NCBI GenBank assembly: GCA_963662155.1
Contig: OY759263.1
Coordinates: forward strand, 20,867,665-20,931,664
Direction: 5' to 3'
From: Lamellibrachia columna
Lineage: Eukaryota > Annelida > Polychaeta > Sabellida > Siboglinidae
DNA: 64,000 bases
Both the position numbers and the translations under genes were made by a program. The notes under the pieces are model-generated. The model ran no database searches, was not told the origin of the DNA, and was given only the letters and a program-made list of their open reading frames with translations. This document shows positions 25,691 to 38,794 of this stretch, in pieces (position 1 is the first letter of the stretch; each line of letters starts with the position of its first letter).

Positions 25691-26177
25691 TCGAGATATT
25701 TCCCTCTGGTTCCTCTCTTAATGTGTACGTCATAAACACACCCAGAAATGTGTTGATTCGTCAACACCTAACATTAAGTTACAAGCAACGCGTCAATCAT
25801 GTCCAAAGGCAACAAGCCGTGTCGGCCAAATAATCGTGCCTTCTGGTCGCTGGACGCTCGTTACGGGACAACACGTGACCAGACCCAGACACAAGGCCAA
25901 TTTCCCGGACGTCACTGCTTATAATAGCATCTTTATTGACACGAACGACGATTGCCCAAGGCATTCCGACCTTTCGGAGAAGGACCACTATTTAGTTATT
26001 GGCGACGACGTTCAGCAGTTGTCCACCACTGTGGGCAAACGTGTGTTTAGAATTTGTGAACGCATCATGTGCCAATATTAATTCTTTCGCCAATCTGCTA
26101 AGAAAAAGGTCGTCAAATGTTGACGTGTTTCGTAAAAAAAATATATTATATATGCGCCAAATGATCCTTATTATATG
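25691..26177. other. Unassigned interval
   Basis: No feature is recognised. The 81-codon frame at 25836-26081 has no domain. Confidence 0.4.
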
Positions 26178-26635
26178 ACGTCCAAAACAAGTAGATCTTA
26201 TCTTCATGTACAAGGGATCCTATTGTCACTGACACAGTCTTCAAACATTGTAACCTATTTGTTCAGAAATAAAGTTCTCACTTGTTACCAATCTCTAGTC
26301 TAGCATGAACGCGGAAATACCCGTCTCCTCCCATCTCCGAGTTGTCGTGTGCCTCTCTATATGGGGACGTGTCATTATTTATTTTTCCATTAGTGGCAAT
26401 ATTGACGTTTTTCAATGCTATACGCAAAGTTACATTTTGAATTGTCTGGAAATCGGATAAGTCAATATCTGTTCTTTCATTAAGCTGCTGGGGAAAATTC
26501 ATAAAATGTTGATATTTTTACTCCAGATATTCGACATACAGGATGCTCCCCATCAAATGTCTCCAAAACAACCAGATTCTGTCTACAGATGCAGGGGATT
26601 CTACTGTCGCTGACACAGTCATACACTACTAAACA
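26178..26635 (+). repeat. Diverged direct repeat pair (about 70 bp, 385 bp apart)
   Basis: TCCAAAACAAGTAGATCTTATCT ... GGGATCCTATTGTCACTGACACAGTC-type sequence at 26178-26250 recurs as a diverged version at 26562-26635. GACACAGTC and the flanking context are best conserved. They are probably two copies of an old dispersed or local repeat. Confidence 0.55.
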
Positions 26636-26739
26636 GCCACACGAAAATGATGTTTCTATACAGCAAAAGTATTATTGTCCTTAAATAGGCCAACTTCCCT
26701 GTTCAAAAATATTTTTTTTAAGGGAACAACAACATCCCA

Positions 26740-27350
26740 GAAATCGTTTGCCATGGACTCGGCCGTGTGTCGCTGAAGGGCCTTTTCGCCGGCCGTGTGT
26801 CGGGCCCGCTGTGGTCAAGTCACGGCACAAGTCGGTCTGCGTATCGCTTGCGCGTGAACGCGCCATAATCGAGCCGGGCGGACTTGATGGAGGCTAGGCC
26901 AGTGCGCGAGAACCACGCAGCGTACGGGAGACGGGCCTTACACGCTCGACAAATCGTTGCGCCCCTGCTGTGAAGGCGGTGGCAGTAGCGGCGACGGCGG
27001 CGGCGTCATTCGATTGTAGAGCGCCGACGATAACACTGGGTCTGGCGCGGTTAGAACCACGGCGAGATCGATAGCGTATTGAATGCTCTCCGAAGCCACA
27101 GTGTAGCGCCACCTAGCGGCGGACGTGCAGGTTTTGTCGGCGACTGCGACGCGAGCGGCAGTAACTATTCTACTGGCGTTTCTGTCGTTGGTCGCGATAG
27201 CGCGGTCGGTCGATTCTGGCGCAATACGAGGATTGCTATTACGTCGCACGTAGCTATCCGGAGTGTACGGTGTAACTGACTGGCACGCGTAACGTAACGA
27301 ACGGCTCGGCGACGTTGCCGCTTCGTCACTGCTGAGGTAAGGGAGGAGTT
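26740..27350. promoter_or_regulatory. GC- and CpG-rich block, possible promoter (weak)
   Basis: This is one of the few long GC-rich stretches outside the microsatellites. It contains GGCGGCGGCGTC-type sequence and ends with CTGCTGAGGTAAGGG at about 27325-27340, which would be a strong 5' splice donor on the plus strand. I recognise no conserved protein on either strand. A promoter with a non-coding first exon is possible, but so is chance. Confidence 0.25.
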
Positions 27351-28026
27351 TGTAAACAGTAAACACACGCAGATAACTTATTATTGAGGTGGTTTATGTT
27401 TGCATGTTGTTCACAGGCGTTCACATCTCGGCATGGTTTAAAACATTCCTATATAACTATGTAATACCAATTGCTATGTAGGCACCATAAAGCGATTGTT
27501 CGACGTACCTGCCAGTATATTTACTCAGACGTTTTATTTTTTTTAGCAATAATACAACGGTAATAAGAAAAAAGAAATAACAATTAGATACAACACAGAA
27601 AACAGGACAAGGGACTTTGACTTTCTAAAAGACGCTGTAGTGGAATCCGTCGTTGTCGAAAACTTAAATCGCAGTGGTTGGCGATGGTCGGAAATATGTT
27701 GCGACGTAAATATTATCAGATGACAAGTGATCGCCCGCGCCGCTGGGTAAATGTGTCAAATTAAAGGCAGCTGTTCGCCGTGACACCGCAGATGGATTTA
27801 TTACTCTAGTTTGACGGCAGCGAAAGGTCAGAAAGCGACGCGTACTTGGTTGTTGGTGTTTTGTTCCATGGGCCGTAGTTGAAGACCAAAGTCCTCTTCG
27901 AGTGGTTAACGTTTCAGCGACGAATGCAGGAACCGTGACTGCTCCACGAGAGCAATCATAGCAAACACACACCTTGCATTATCAAACTGAGACGTATAAC
28001 TGAATCGGCGAGGAGGAACAGCTAGT
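27351..28026. other. Unassigned interval
   Basis: No feature is recognised. A 102-codon minus frame at 27664-27972 has no domain. Confidence 0.4.
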
Positions 28027-28078
28027 GGTGTCATGTGGTGTCGTGTGGTGTCATGTGGTGTCATGTGGTGTCATGTTT
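28027..28078 (+). repeat. 10-bp tandem repeat (GTGTCATGTG), about 5 units
   Basis: Short near-perfect array with one C-to-G variant unit (GTGTCGTGTG). Confidence 0.9.
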
Positions 28079-28397
28079 GTGGCCCTCTAGTTCACATCGC
28101 TTTTGGCGTGGAATGAGCCCCACATCGCGCGAAACCGTTGCAACGCAGACACTGGCTGCATCTAATCCTTGGACCAAGATTATTTCTGCTTTGGGCTAGA
28201 TGGTGCGACGACACTTCGATTACGCTACACGTCATGAGTTATTTAAAACAAACTCGCACAACGGCATCATAAAATATGCACACTTATATTCATATGCGTA
28301 CCTGGGGTCATTTTGCACTCCAGCTCCTTACTTTCTAAGATGATTTTTCTAGTATTATTCTCAACTGTTTGCCCTCCATTTATTTATTTCCTGGTAT

Positions 28398-28680
28398 TAA
28401 CTTTCAATCGAGAGAACACGATTTCAAATCCCACTGCGATCGATTCGAACCTTTGGCAAGTTTGATCATTCCGCAGTTCACTCAGCTATATAAACGAGGA
28501 CCTGGCAGTACAGACAGTGGTGGATATGTGAACGAATGGTCTTCGCGCAGTAATTGCAGCGTGGCTGAATGCTTCCCATAGAAGTTGAAAAGGCCTTGGA
28601 ATGAACAGGTCTGCCAGGGGTGAAGTGTAAAACGCTTTGAGCAGTCCTAAAGACTGGATACCTCGCGATATATGAACTAA
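28398..28680 (+). mobile_element. tRNA-derived SINE, family 1, copy with damaged head
   Basis: A B-box-like GATTTCAAATCCCAC is followed by TCGATTCGAACC, ACTCAGCTATATAAACGAGG, ACCTGGCAGTACAGACAG, ATATGTGAACGAATGGTC, GCGCAGTAATTGCAGCGTGG, GGTCTGCCAGGGGTGAAGTG and ACGCTTTGAGCAGTCC. All blocks are in the family order. The A-box end is not identifiable. Confidence 0.8.
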
Positions 28681-29132
28681 CCTTTACTTTGATCTCAGTC
28701 TCCACTTTTACGGAAAAGAAAAACACCTGTCAACTCCAGCAACATGTGTATGGGCAAGGACACTACTTTACTTACTGCAATGCAGTGTGATACAATACAA
28801 TGCCTGGGCTGTCTTGCAGGTGTCAGCAATGAATGTTGCAACAATACTTGACTCATACACTTTATTATCTCCCACACTTTGTCATCAGTGTGTGTCCCAC
28901 CCCTGGAGATATCTTTGTTCCAATCATGGGTTATCTTCTGCGAAACATGCGTACTTTATTACAATACTATCCCACATTTATCTGCTCTGCAACAATGTGC
29001 AACTGTTAGCTAATGAAACCGACATTTCTATATAATTACCTCTTACCAACTTGTAGCCACCAGTTTTAGTCCCTTTCTCCTCATCCTCCGACGTTTTCTG
29101 GTGTTCTCTCTTTACCTTACTCTGTTTCTCCT
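28681..29132. other. Unassigned interval
   Basis: No strong feature. CCTGGGCTGTCTTGC at about 28803 resembles a stretch near the L2-like 3' region (14910), but the similarity is too short to call. Confidence 0.4.
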
Positions 29133-29252
29133 GTGGCGCGTGCGGTGTTAATCCCAAGGTCGCGCCTTCGACTCTCGGTAGACGGGCCCCGCTCGTGGCG
29201 CGTGCGGTGTTAATCCCAGTGTCGCGCCTTCGACTCTCGGTAGACGTGGCGC
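29133..29252 (+). repeat. 62-bp tandem duplication
   Basis: GTGGCGCGTGCGGTGTTAAT at 29133 recurs at 29195. Both units continue to CGCGCCTTCGACTCTCGGTA. Only a few differences are seen. Confidence 0.93.
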
Positions 29253-29961
29253 TCGCGAAACGCTTCTCGATGACGTCATTCGGTTGACGCGTTCTCATTA
29301 AAAGACACATTAATTATTCCCAGAAGCGTCGAGTGGTCTGTAGGTTAGTAGCTCATCCGATGATGTTGTAAAATGCAGGTCCTCTCAGCCGTGTCTACCG
29401 GTGCATGCAGACACGTCTAGCCTTGACATTATAGCACATGATATTGTTAGTACGTGTCTTCTGCGTCCCGTGTGTTTGTTCCTGGCACAGTACGATCGTC
29501 ATCATCGGTAGTTCTTGGAAGAAGTGTAAGCCGTAACGTGTTTATTCCCTCCACAGTGTTTAATTGTTCATCAGTGAGGAGACTTCAGCCAGTGTAAGGG
29601 TTACATCTCTGGCGATCAGACCGGGGAATGCCAAGGCTGATTATAATAAAGACTTATGACTGAGTTACAAACGGCAGCTATGTTGCAACCGTGCTTCATA
29701 GATAAATAAATAATAATACTAGGATTTTTGAAAGATCATGTTCGTGTTGTATTTATAATAGTAATAATGTAACATACTTTTATTGGGCTAAAAATAAAAT
29801 TTTATTATGCTCGCTATGACGTCAGAATATGATTGTTAAATACGTGGAGATTGGTTAATGTACGTTACTGGGTTTTCAAAGCACAAGCGTTCGTGCTCTG
29901 TATTATATAGAATACATTTAAAACAACACATTTATGCTACACAAAAATGAAAAATATTGCT
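29253..29961. other. Unassigned interval
   Basis: AT-rich and unique-looking, with no recognisable feature. Confidence 0.4.
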
Positions 29962-30450
29962 TTTAATGTTTGTGGTTGTACGTGCACCCATGATCTGAGT
30001 CGTGCAAGTTTTTAATGTTTGTGGTTGTACGTGCACCCATGATCTGAGTCGTGCAAGTTTTTAATGTTTGTGGTTGTACGTGCACCCATGATCTGAGTCG
30101 TGCAAGTGTTTAATGTTTGTGGTTGTACGTGCACCCATGATCTGAGTCGTGCAAGTTTTTAATGTTTGTGGTTGTACGTGCACCCATGATCTGAGTCGTG
30201 CAAGTTTTTAATGTTTGTGGTTGTACGTGCACCCATGATCAGAGTCGTGCAAGTTTTTAATGTTTGTGGTTGTACGTGCACCCATGATCTGAGTCGTGCA
30301 AGTTTTTAATGTTTGTGGTTGTACGTGCACCCATGATCTGAGTCGTGCAAGTTTTTAATGTTTGTGGTTGTACGTGCACCAATGATCTGAGTCGTGCAAG
30401 TTTTTAATGTTTGTGGTTGTACGTGCACCAATGATCTGAGTCGTGCAAGT
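29962..30450 (+). repeat. 49-bp tandem repeat, 10 units
   Basis: AATGTTTGTGGTTGTACGTG recurs every 49 bp from 29965 to 30406. Units are nearly identical. The few variants are ATCAGAG in one, CACCAATG in the last two and AAGTGTTT in one. Each unit contains GTACGTGCAC, which is partly palindromic. Confidence 0.97.
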
Positions 30451-31840
30451 AAGCAAACCCGATGTCTATGTATCGCAAACTGCTATAAGAGGGTTCATTT
30501 TAGTAACTGAGATGAGATATCATCACGCTAATTTAGTTTGTGGTTAATTTGGTAGATATCATCATTTGATCATCTGGTCATGAACCCGTCTTTGTCAAAT
30601 CAACGGTCACTATTACTTAAAGACGTAGACGCAGTCGTGCACTCTTTGGCGATGTTATCATAAATGCAAAAGTCGAAATGCAGCAGTGGACGCCGTCGCG
30701 AGTTTTAGATGATGTATGTTGCAGAAGAATATTACTACATGTTATTTGTTTGTATTATTGAATTGTCCAGAAGAACAGATAAATGTGACGTTTATAAATT
30801 GTACACACAGCAAATTGTGTCCAGACAATCAATTTGTCTTTGTTGTGGTCTTATTTAGGGCGAATGGTTAATTCAAGTACCAAAGCAAAAAAACATACAA
30901 ACACCCAAATGTCAAAATAACGTGTCAGTAACTCTGTACAAACTCTGTACAAACTCTGTACAAACATCGAAGACATGAAGTGAAAAAGCACGTTCCACAG
31001 CACAATGTACTGTTTCAAATGTGTTACTGGAAAGTATTTTAGAAAACACGTGATTGTTATACCAGAAACACCCTGAATACAATTGTATATAATACAGTAA
31101 TGACACTAAGTATATACGTCCATTGTATGCAATAATTACATAATCCACCATAATCATGCTCACCCACACGCTATGCACTGGAGCCTCATTAGTACGTCGA
31201 TGCAATCATGTTCAGGCACCAGCAATAATACTTATCTTGTTGACATTGTAATGTGTGTTATCTTCCAGATATGTAGTTACTTTTTTCACCCGCCCCTCTA
31301 CACAGACAGGGATTCCATGATAAGTGACTGAACCAAACACGTGCTGCCTGTACATTATCCGGCTTTGCTCTTTGTGTTTAAACGGTTTCTAGGCAATGAC
31401 TACCACACTTCATCCACTAAGTTCCACAAGTGATGAATTATGCAAAATATGTGTGGCCACCGGGCAGTGCCTGGAAGCCTATCGACTGCACAGTTCAAAC
31501 AACAATAGTCCGTCACTAAATGAATACTAACTGAACAATGCGGATAAACACAATAAGAAAAAACATATATTCTCTAGGTTATTGTATCACCGACTGGATG
31601 CAAACATTCTATAACTCATTAAATCTACAACTGTCTACAAGCAGCTTGTTTAGGTCATATATGGCATTCTCTCTCTAGGGTGCACAGGTCAATGTTATCT
31701 CCCTTTCAATGAAAACCAATCGTAGCTAAGCAATTGCATAAAGATATTTGATCACACACACACGCACGCACATTCGGTAAATCGTAATGTTGTGTGTCGT
31801 TACCATCTCGCTGTTTTCTTATACAACATCTTAGTCACCA
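30451..31840. other. Unassigned interval
   Basis: A 12-bp AAACTCTGTACA triplet occurs at about 30930-30965. Otherwise there is no recognisable feature in about 1.4 kb. Confidence 0.5.
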
Positions 31841-32187
<347 letters not shown>

Positions 32188-32514
32188 GCTGCAGCCTGTT
32201 ACTCCAAAGACATAGTTATTAAGTTATTATATTGTAGCTGGTCCTTGACTGGGACTATTCAGTCCAATTTGAACAACCAATAACCTCCAACGACCATAAG
32301 TAACAAAACAACTGAACGTCGAGAATGATACATTTGAACACTGGCTATAAGTTGATGGAATGGTGCGTGCAAACAGAGGTCCAACTTCCGTCTTCTGACC
32401 GTCCTGCCGTGCGACGAATGCCGTTCCGTTGTTATGTTTCAATAGGAGAAGGCATCTGCCAGTGTTCCCTCGCTATCTTATATACGGTGTTAGTGGCACA
32501 GATAAAACGCCGCT
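32188..32514. other. Unassigned interval
   Basis: No feature is recognised between the GTC tract and repeat A. Confidence 0.4.
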
Positions 32515-34012
32515 TAAAACTCTCAACTGATTTAGCATATCGCAAATCCGGTTCGTTGATGTATAACTATGTAGTGTGTGAATAGCTTAAGTAACATTCA
32601 CAGTTGATTTAATAATAGTGGATATCCAAAACGGTAAACACTGTGTAGTGTGTGAATAGCTTAAGTAACATTCACAGTCGATTTAATAATAGTGGATATC
32701 CAAAACGGTAAACACTGTGTAGTGTGTGAATAGCTTAAGTAACATTCACAGTCGATTTAATAATAGTGGATATCCAAAACGGTAAACACTGTGTAGTGTG
32801 TGAATAGCTTAAGTAACATTCACAGTCGATTTAATAATAGTGGATATCCAAAACGGTAAACACTGTGTAGTGTGTGAATAGCTTAAGTAACATTCACAGT
32901 CGATTTAATAATAGTGGATATCCAAAACGGTAAACACTGTGTAGTGTGTGAATAGCTTAAGTAACATTCACAGTCGATTTAATAATAGTGGATATCCAAA
33001 ACGGTAAACACTGTGTAGTGTGTGAATAGCTTAAGTAACATTCACAGTTGATTTAATAATAGTGGATATCCAAAACGATAAACACTGTGTAGTGTGTGAA
33101 TAGCTTAAGTAACATTCACAGTCGATTTAATAATAGTGGATATCCAAAACGGTAAACACTGTGTAGTGTGTGAATAGCTTAAGTAACATTCACAGTTGAT
33201 TTAATAATAGTGGATATCCAAAACGGTAAACACTGTGTAGTGTGTGAATAGCTTAAGTAACATTCACAGTCGATTTAATAATAGTGGATATCCAAAACGG
33301 TAAACACTGTGTAGTGTGTGAATAGCTTAAGTAACATTCACAGTCGATTTAATAATAGTGGATATCCAAAACGGTAAACACTGTGTAGTGTGTGAATAGC
33401 TTAAGTAACATTCACAGTCGATTTAATAATAGTGGATATCCAAAACGGTAAACACTGTGTAGTGTGTGAATAGCTTAAGTAACATTCACAGTCGATTTAA
33501 TAATAGTGGATATCCAAAACGGTAAACACTGTGTAGTGTGTGACTAGCTTAAGTAACATTCACAGTTGATTTAATAATAGTGGATATCCAAAACGATAAA
33601 CACTGTGTAGTGTGTGAATAGCTTAAGTAACATTCACAGTCGATTTAATAATAGTGGATATCCAAAACGGTAAACACTGTGTAGTGTGTGAATAGCTTAA
33701 GTAACATTCACAGTTGATTTAATAATAGTGGATATCCAAAACGGTAAACACTGTGTCGGCCAATGCCGATCATGGGCTTTACTTCCGTCCTCTCAACAAT
33801 GGTTTTCAGCATTTCCATTTTCACTTCACTTAATTTTTGACCAACATTAAATAACTTATTAGTTTGTCGGATGATTTCACACACAAAAACTACATATAAA
33901 CGTTGCACAAACGAGCATGTCGCAGTGAATACTAGGTAGGCTTGATGTGTTTTTACTAAATGAATTTGAAATGACACTAGCTAAAACATTTCATTGAGGA
34001 GGGACCTTTAAT
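32515..34012 (+). repeat. Dispersed repeat family A, copy 2, with expanded core
   Basis: The left part (32515-32570) and right part (33755-34012) match the two halves of copy 1 at 575-930, and the middle is a 74-bp satellite. The right part carries GATCATGGGC, CGTTGCACAAACGAGC, CTAGGTAGGC and the final GAAATGAC ... GAGGAGGGACC block in the same order as copy 1, with about 60-100 extra bases in between. Confidence 0.75.
32571..33754 (+). repeat. 74-bp satellite, 16 units
   Basis: GTAGTGTGTGAATAGCTTAA recurs every 74 bp from 32571 to 33681. The rest of each unit is AACATTCACAGTCGATTTAA then AATAGTGGATATCCAAAACG. Variation is minimal: CAGTCG/CAGTTG, ACGGTAA/ACGATAA and one GACTAG. A unit with CAGTTG plus ACGATAA occurs twice (near 33050 and 33570), suggesting a segmental copy inside the array. 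Confidence 0.97.
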
Positions 34013-34880
34013 CGAATTGACGAAGGACCTTTAACTGAATCTCGGGTAACAGAATCAGCCGTTTAACACAGACAAACAATTGTTGTATCGGCCAGGGTGG
34101 AACCATTCTCTATTCCAGCTGTATAATAATGCACCGCTGAAGTGAATCAATCAAAGTGATTCTATTAAGCGGAATAAACTGTGTAGGTATAATGGGTCAT
34201 TACTGGCCTCGTGGTCAGGAAGATGTGGTGTCGACCCTAGAGAGTAATGTGTTCCAACTACGGTCCACTCTCCAACGAGCAGCTGTAAATGTAATGCTTT
34301 GGGACATCATCTCGCCCTGTGTTTTCTTCCAACATAAATTCTCCTGGTGAAACACATCGCCGTGAGCCACATTTAACCGCTTTCCAGTGGAACACGCGTG
34401 CACTGGTCGTTGACGACTCTTTGGCGATGTTCTGTTTTATTGTTTCAGTGTTTTTCTTCCACTCGTGTTAAGACGTCTACTCCCCCAGCTGTAAATGTAA
34501 TGCATTGGGACATCGTCTCGCCGCGAACTAGTCGCCGATGCCGTATCAAGGCTACGCCAGGTTTGAACGGCATCACGAAGCATAATTAAAAAGTGAAAAC
34601 ACCAACCAAATATTAGGCAGAAGGAACGGTTGGATCATGAAATACAATAGAACATGTAATTTTTTTTTCAGAAATACACTAATGATTCACAAAATTAAAT
34701 GTCACATGAAGTCATTTCCGCGTTGTTAAACACCTTTGTGATAGCTCTGGGATGTGTGACGCGCTTCGATTCCACGCACAAAGAATCGTGTTTCAAAAGC
34801 CGTCTAAACGACCTCTGCCATTAAGCAACCGTGCAGGGTGATCGGTCCGGTTGAACGCGGCCGTTGTTCCTCTTACATCG
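34013..34880. other. Unassigned interval with a 40-bp direct repeat
   Basis: CAGCTGTAAATGTAATGCTT with GGGACATCATCTCGCC at 34280-34316 recurs at 34488-34524 with three or four differences. No gene is recognised. Confidence 0.5.
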
Positions 34881-35455
34881 ATTGTAAATACAGCCTTACA
34901 CGCCGTCGCTCTCGGCGCCATCAATCGTGAAACTCACGTCTGCTGGGACGAATCGTAGCATTTACGCAATTAGAACGTGACATTTGTTAGTAAGTGTCAA
35001 CCTGTCATTTCGCCGTTTCGCATGACAATGTTATGATAGTCACTCGCGATGATGCTACGTCCCATTTGAGAATTGTGGCGATTTTACTATCGAGATAACC
35101 GATTTAGGTGAACACTGACGTGATAGTACGCCTACATATGACGTCACATCCCCTCATCGCCACTGCAACGTGATATTATGAAGATTATTATGTTTTTATT
35201 TAGTTTTCTATCGAAATTACTAAATTAGGTAAGCGCTGGTGTAAAATTGCATCACACTCTGAGCGATATTATAAAGAACTTTGTGTTTTTATTTAGTTTT
35301 TTATCGCGAATACTGATTTCGGTCAGCGCTGGCGTAGAATTGCGCCACCTTCCGTCGCTCTGTGCGCTTTCAATTGTGAAACACGCTATAGTAACATACC
35401 GTCTGCTGGGAATAATCGTAGCATTAGATTTGTGCGTGTGAACGTGTCAAAGACG
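34881..35455 (+). repeat. Nested old duplications
   Basis: CCGTCGCTCTCGGCGCCATC ... GTCTGCTGGGACGAATCGTA at 34905-34960 recurs diverged at 35350-35425. Between them a segment of about 100 bp (GATTATTATGTTTTTATTTA, TATCG, TTTAGGT, GCGCTGG) occurs about three times in decaying form at 35085-35345. The pattern suggests an ancient tandem duplication later diversified. Confidence 0.55.
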
Positions 35456-36557
35456 ATAGAACCCATGGGCGTCCGGGGGGGGGAAGGGGGCACATGCCCC
35501 CATGGATCTGGATGTTTGCAAAATTTTTGTATTTTATGGCGAGTAGATTGTTAACTATATTATGTGTTAAGTAGATCATCTAGTATATTTGTTCATTAAT
35601 TATATACAATTGTATCATTATTGGTCAAAGAAAGTTGACATTTTGGTCAGTTTAAAGACTTCTGGTCGAAATCAGACAGCAGAATTGTTTGTCTCCCTCT
35701 GGAAAAAAGCCTGCGGACGTCCCTGGAAGAACCTATTGCCCAAAAAGAGAAGTTTGTTTCCTGAAGAAAATGACACGGAACAGCTTCCCTGTTGATTTAT
35801 TCCGAAAACGAAATGGTAGAGTTTGATGAAAACTTGTCTGCAGAATGGACAGATGACAACGAGCAACGTGTGTTATTTCAGTTAAATCTCTTTCGATTGT
35901 TGTGATAACTTGGAGAAATTCAACATTCGTATTGGTAAATACATAGGTATCCCAGCCTACTGCTTGGATGTAGTTCTAGTTCTAGAAAATCTCAGGCAGG
36001 TGAGTCGATGGACACAATCGGATGAGAAACGTTACCATGTACGCACTAATTGTAAATTTTCCCAAAAGCCAACCACATATTATAACGTTCTTAGCAAATG
36101 TGATTAAAAAAAAATATTCCAAGTAAAATGTTCCGAATATTAATATTTTTTGCCGAAGCGTATCAAAATTGTTCGATTATTTGGAATATTAACTTTACAC
36201 GGCGAACGTTTATTCTCCAGTCAGCGTTACGTCTGATAACTTATCGTCAAATAGTAACGGGAACCCCGGCTAGTCGGGCCCGCCATATCGGCAGACGATT
36301 GGCCACGTCTGTACTGACAACTGCGTCGCGGGATATTGATGATCGGGATATGGTTAATGTGATAAACATGAAATCGAGGTTTGTTTTGGCCGTTGTTTTC
36401 ATTATAATAGTCGTAATCATCGCTACCATAATAGTCATCGTCGTTTTAATAATAATAATAATCATCATCATCATCGTCGTCATCATTATTATCATCATCA
36501 TGCCTAGTCGTATGTGTTCCTACAATTCTGGCTCCGTTTCACTAAGACCTTACCGAG
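35456..36557. other. Unassigned interval
   Basis: A G-rich run lies at 35473-35490. An (AAT/ATC)-type imperfect trinucleotide tract covers 36450-36500. No gene is recognised. Confidence 0.4.
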
Positions 36558-36640
36558 GGGCGCACACGCACGCACGCATCCACGCACGGACGCATGCACG
36601 TACGTACGCACGCACGCACGCACGCACACACGCGCGCGCA
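36558..36640 (+). repeat. (CACG)n microsatellite
   Basis: Imperfect CACG/GCAC tetranucleotide run of about 80 bp. Confidence 0.9.
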
Positions 36641-38041
36641 GTGTAAAGGACTGTAAAGGATACGTATAGCTGCAAAGGATACGTATTATCTACATTATTA
36701 AACTATTCTGACTACCACAAGTTACATGTGATCATTTTTAACCGTTTTTCGCTTGCTAGATTAGCACTATTCTTGAGAGGAAAGACATTTTCAATGAGCT
36801 CTCTGCGTGAAAATGCCCCTGGTCTCGCGCCACGCATTCTCATGCGAAATACCCGTTCGCCATTTTGTGACGTCCATGTAAACGTGGTGGCGCAGGTTTG
36901 GCAGCACCGGACGCCGCGTCGCTTTTCTTTGCACTTCGTTTCACACTATCACTAATACGAACTGAAAACTATTAGCCTGTAGCCAGCCATTACACCGGCT
37001 TTATCGGCAAACACAATCGTTCGCAGCCACCCATGTAACATATTTCACGACGTCGTACGCATGCGCAATTATTGCTTAGCGACGAAAAAACATATTTTAC
37101 TTAGTAGAATGGGACGCCTTCTGCCCAATTACTTCGCACTGCACGTTCTATACGCGATGGTTTTATTTAATTTCTTTAAAAAGCCATCCATGAAATTTAA
37201 TTGTTGTCCGCAGGCGAGTTGTCATGGTGCTGTTTTTTTAATTTCGTTCAAGTAGCTACTAAGGCTCGACGGACCGAGTGATACAGATGAGGTATATAAA
37301 GATATTGCTTGTGCAGTATGAATCCAACAATTGTTACCCCTGAAGCAATTACCATCGTCTCCGTCAAAACATATCCCTTTCTAAAAGTGACCAAAAGACG
37401 GCACCACGACAATATAAATTATTTTCTAAACAAACAAAAATATTGTAGTTCAACTTCAGTCATGTTCGGCTTTGGGCAATATCAAGCTTAGAATTCCAGC
37501 ATTGGAGTAGCTGTTGTTGTTTATGTTGCTATGGACGCGCGCCTCTTTTCCATGCACGTGCGCCTCGTTTCTAATTCTTAATCATCGTCGGCCATGATAC
37601 ACTTAAGGAAAGCACCTGTAACTTTTCGGTTCTAAATAAAGCACCAAAGCAATAACTGTTAGAAATCAACTTATATATTATGAATATGTGCAGTGGGGCT
37701 GTACAATTTTTCATTGCCCTGTGCCAACTAACTTGACCCCTTTAAATATGGAGCCTGCTTGTTTGATGTCTTTCTTATTGTCGTCCTGCTTTACTCGGTG
37801 ACTGGTTAGCAGCTTAGATATCTTCGTAATTGATCCGCGCTGAAATGCCAATGTAATCTTACTGACAGAGTTTACTGTCCGGCAGTGTTGTGAGTTCGAC
37901 AGTAGTTTACAGTTGGTCAGTTTCGCTGACTTGTTCGCTAGTCACAAACTGGCAAGTCACATCAAGTCGCAAGTCACTGACCTGAAAGTCAAACCAAGTC
38001 TCAAGTCAACGACCTCCTAACGGTTGTTCTTATGAAGTGCA
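36641..38041. other. Unassigned interval
   Basis: No feature is seen apart from short AAGTCAC-type motifs repeated near 37940-38010, just upstream of the 19-bp array. Confidence 0.4.
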
Positions 38042-38194
38042 GTCAGCCCCTGTCACTCGAGTCAGCCCCTGTCACTCGAGTCAGCCCCTGTCACTCGAGT
38101 CAGCCCCTGTCACTCGAGTCAGCCCCTGTCACTCGAGTCAGCCCTTGTCACTCGAGTCAGCCCCTGTCACTCGAGTCAGCCCCTGTCACTCGAG
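38042..38194 (+). repeat. 19-bp tandem repeat, 8 units
   Basis: The unit is GTCAGCCCCTGTCACTCGA, essentially perfect with one C-to-T variant. Because 19 is not a multiple of three, the encoded peptide repeats every three units. The two overlapping 78-codon frames are artefacts. Confidence 0.97.
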
Positions 38195-38691
38195 TGAACA
38201 AGTCTGCAGTTATGTGGTCTACGTACGTAGAAAATCCCACAAAAACACCGGACTGGTCGAAGTCGTAACGTGACAACTAGCACCTTTTGTCGGCGTGGTC
38301 AAACACCGTCCTCACACGACAATTTGCACCTGTGGTCGTCAGACTGGTCGCAGTCGCCCTGAGCCTCAACTGTTGCCAGGATGCGGACCAAATCGATTCG
38401 TGCGAGTGACAATATCAAAATAGTCAATGGCGCCACTGCTGCGTGTTACTTGTATTATCGCCCTCCGGCTCTGGAATTCCTCATTCCAAGACATTGCCAG
38501 TCTTGACAGCTTGGGGTCATTTAACGGAAACTTCAAAACACTGCATCATGTTTTCCACACTGCAACTGGTACCACTGACGATGTCGTTGTTGTTACTGCA
38601 ACTGTCATCATTGTGTCACTGCTGTATTGTTAGTGTTGTAGTTGTTGTTATCACTGCTGCTTGCGTGGACGTGGTTTAATATACTAATCTT
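38195..38691. other. Unassigned interval
   Basis: No feature is recognised. Imperfect TTGTTG/ATC runs appear at 38575-38660. Confidence 0.4.

Positions 38692-38794
<103 letters not shown>

Noticed and set aside
28799..28840. Similarity between CCTGGGCTGTCTTGC here and the L2-like 3' region
   Set aside because: Only about 15 bases match clearly, which is too short to call a copy.
29962..30450. Possible CRISPR array
   Set aside because: The units are contiguous 49-bp repeats with no variable spacers, in an animal genome. The same applies to the 47-, 55- and 74-bp arrays.
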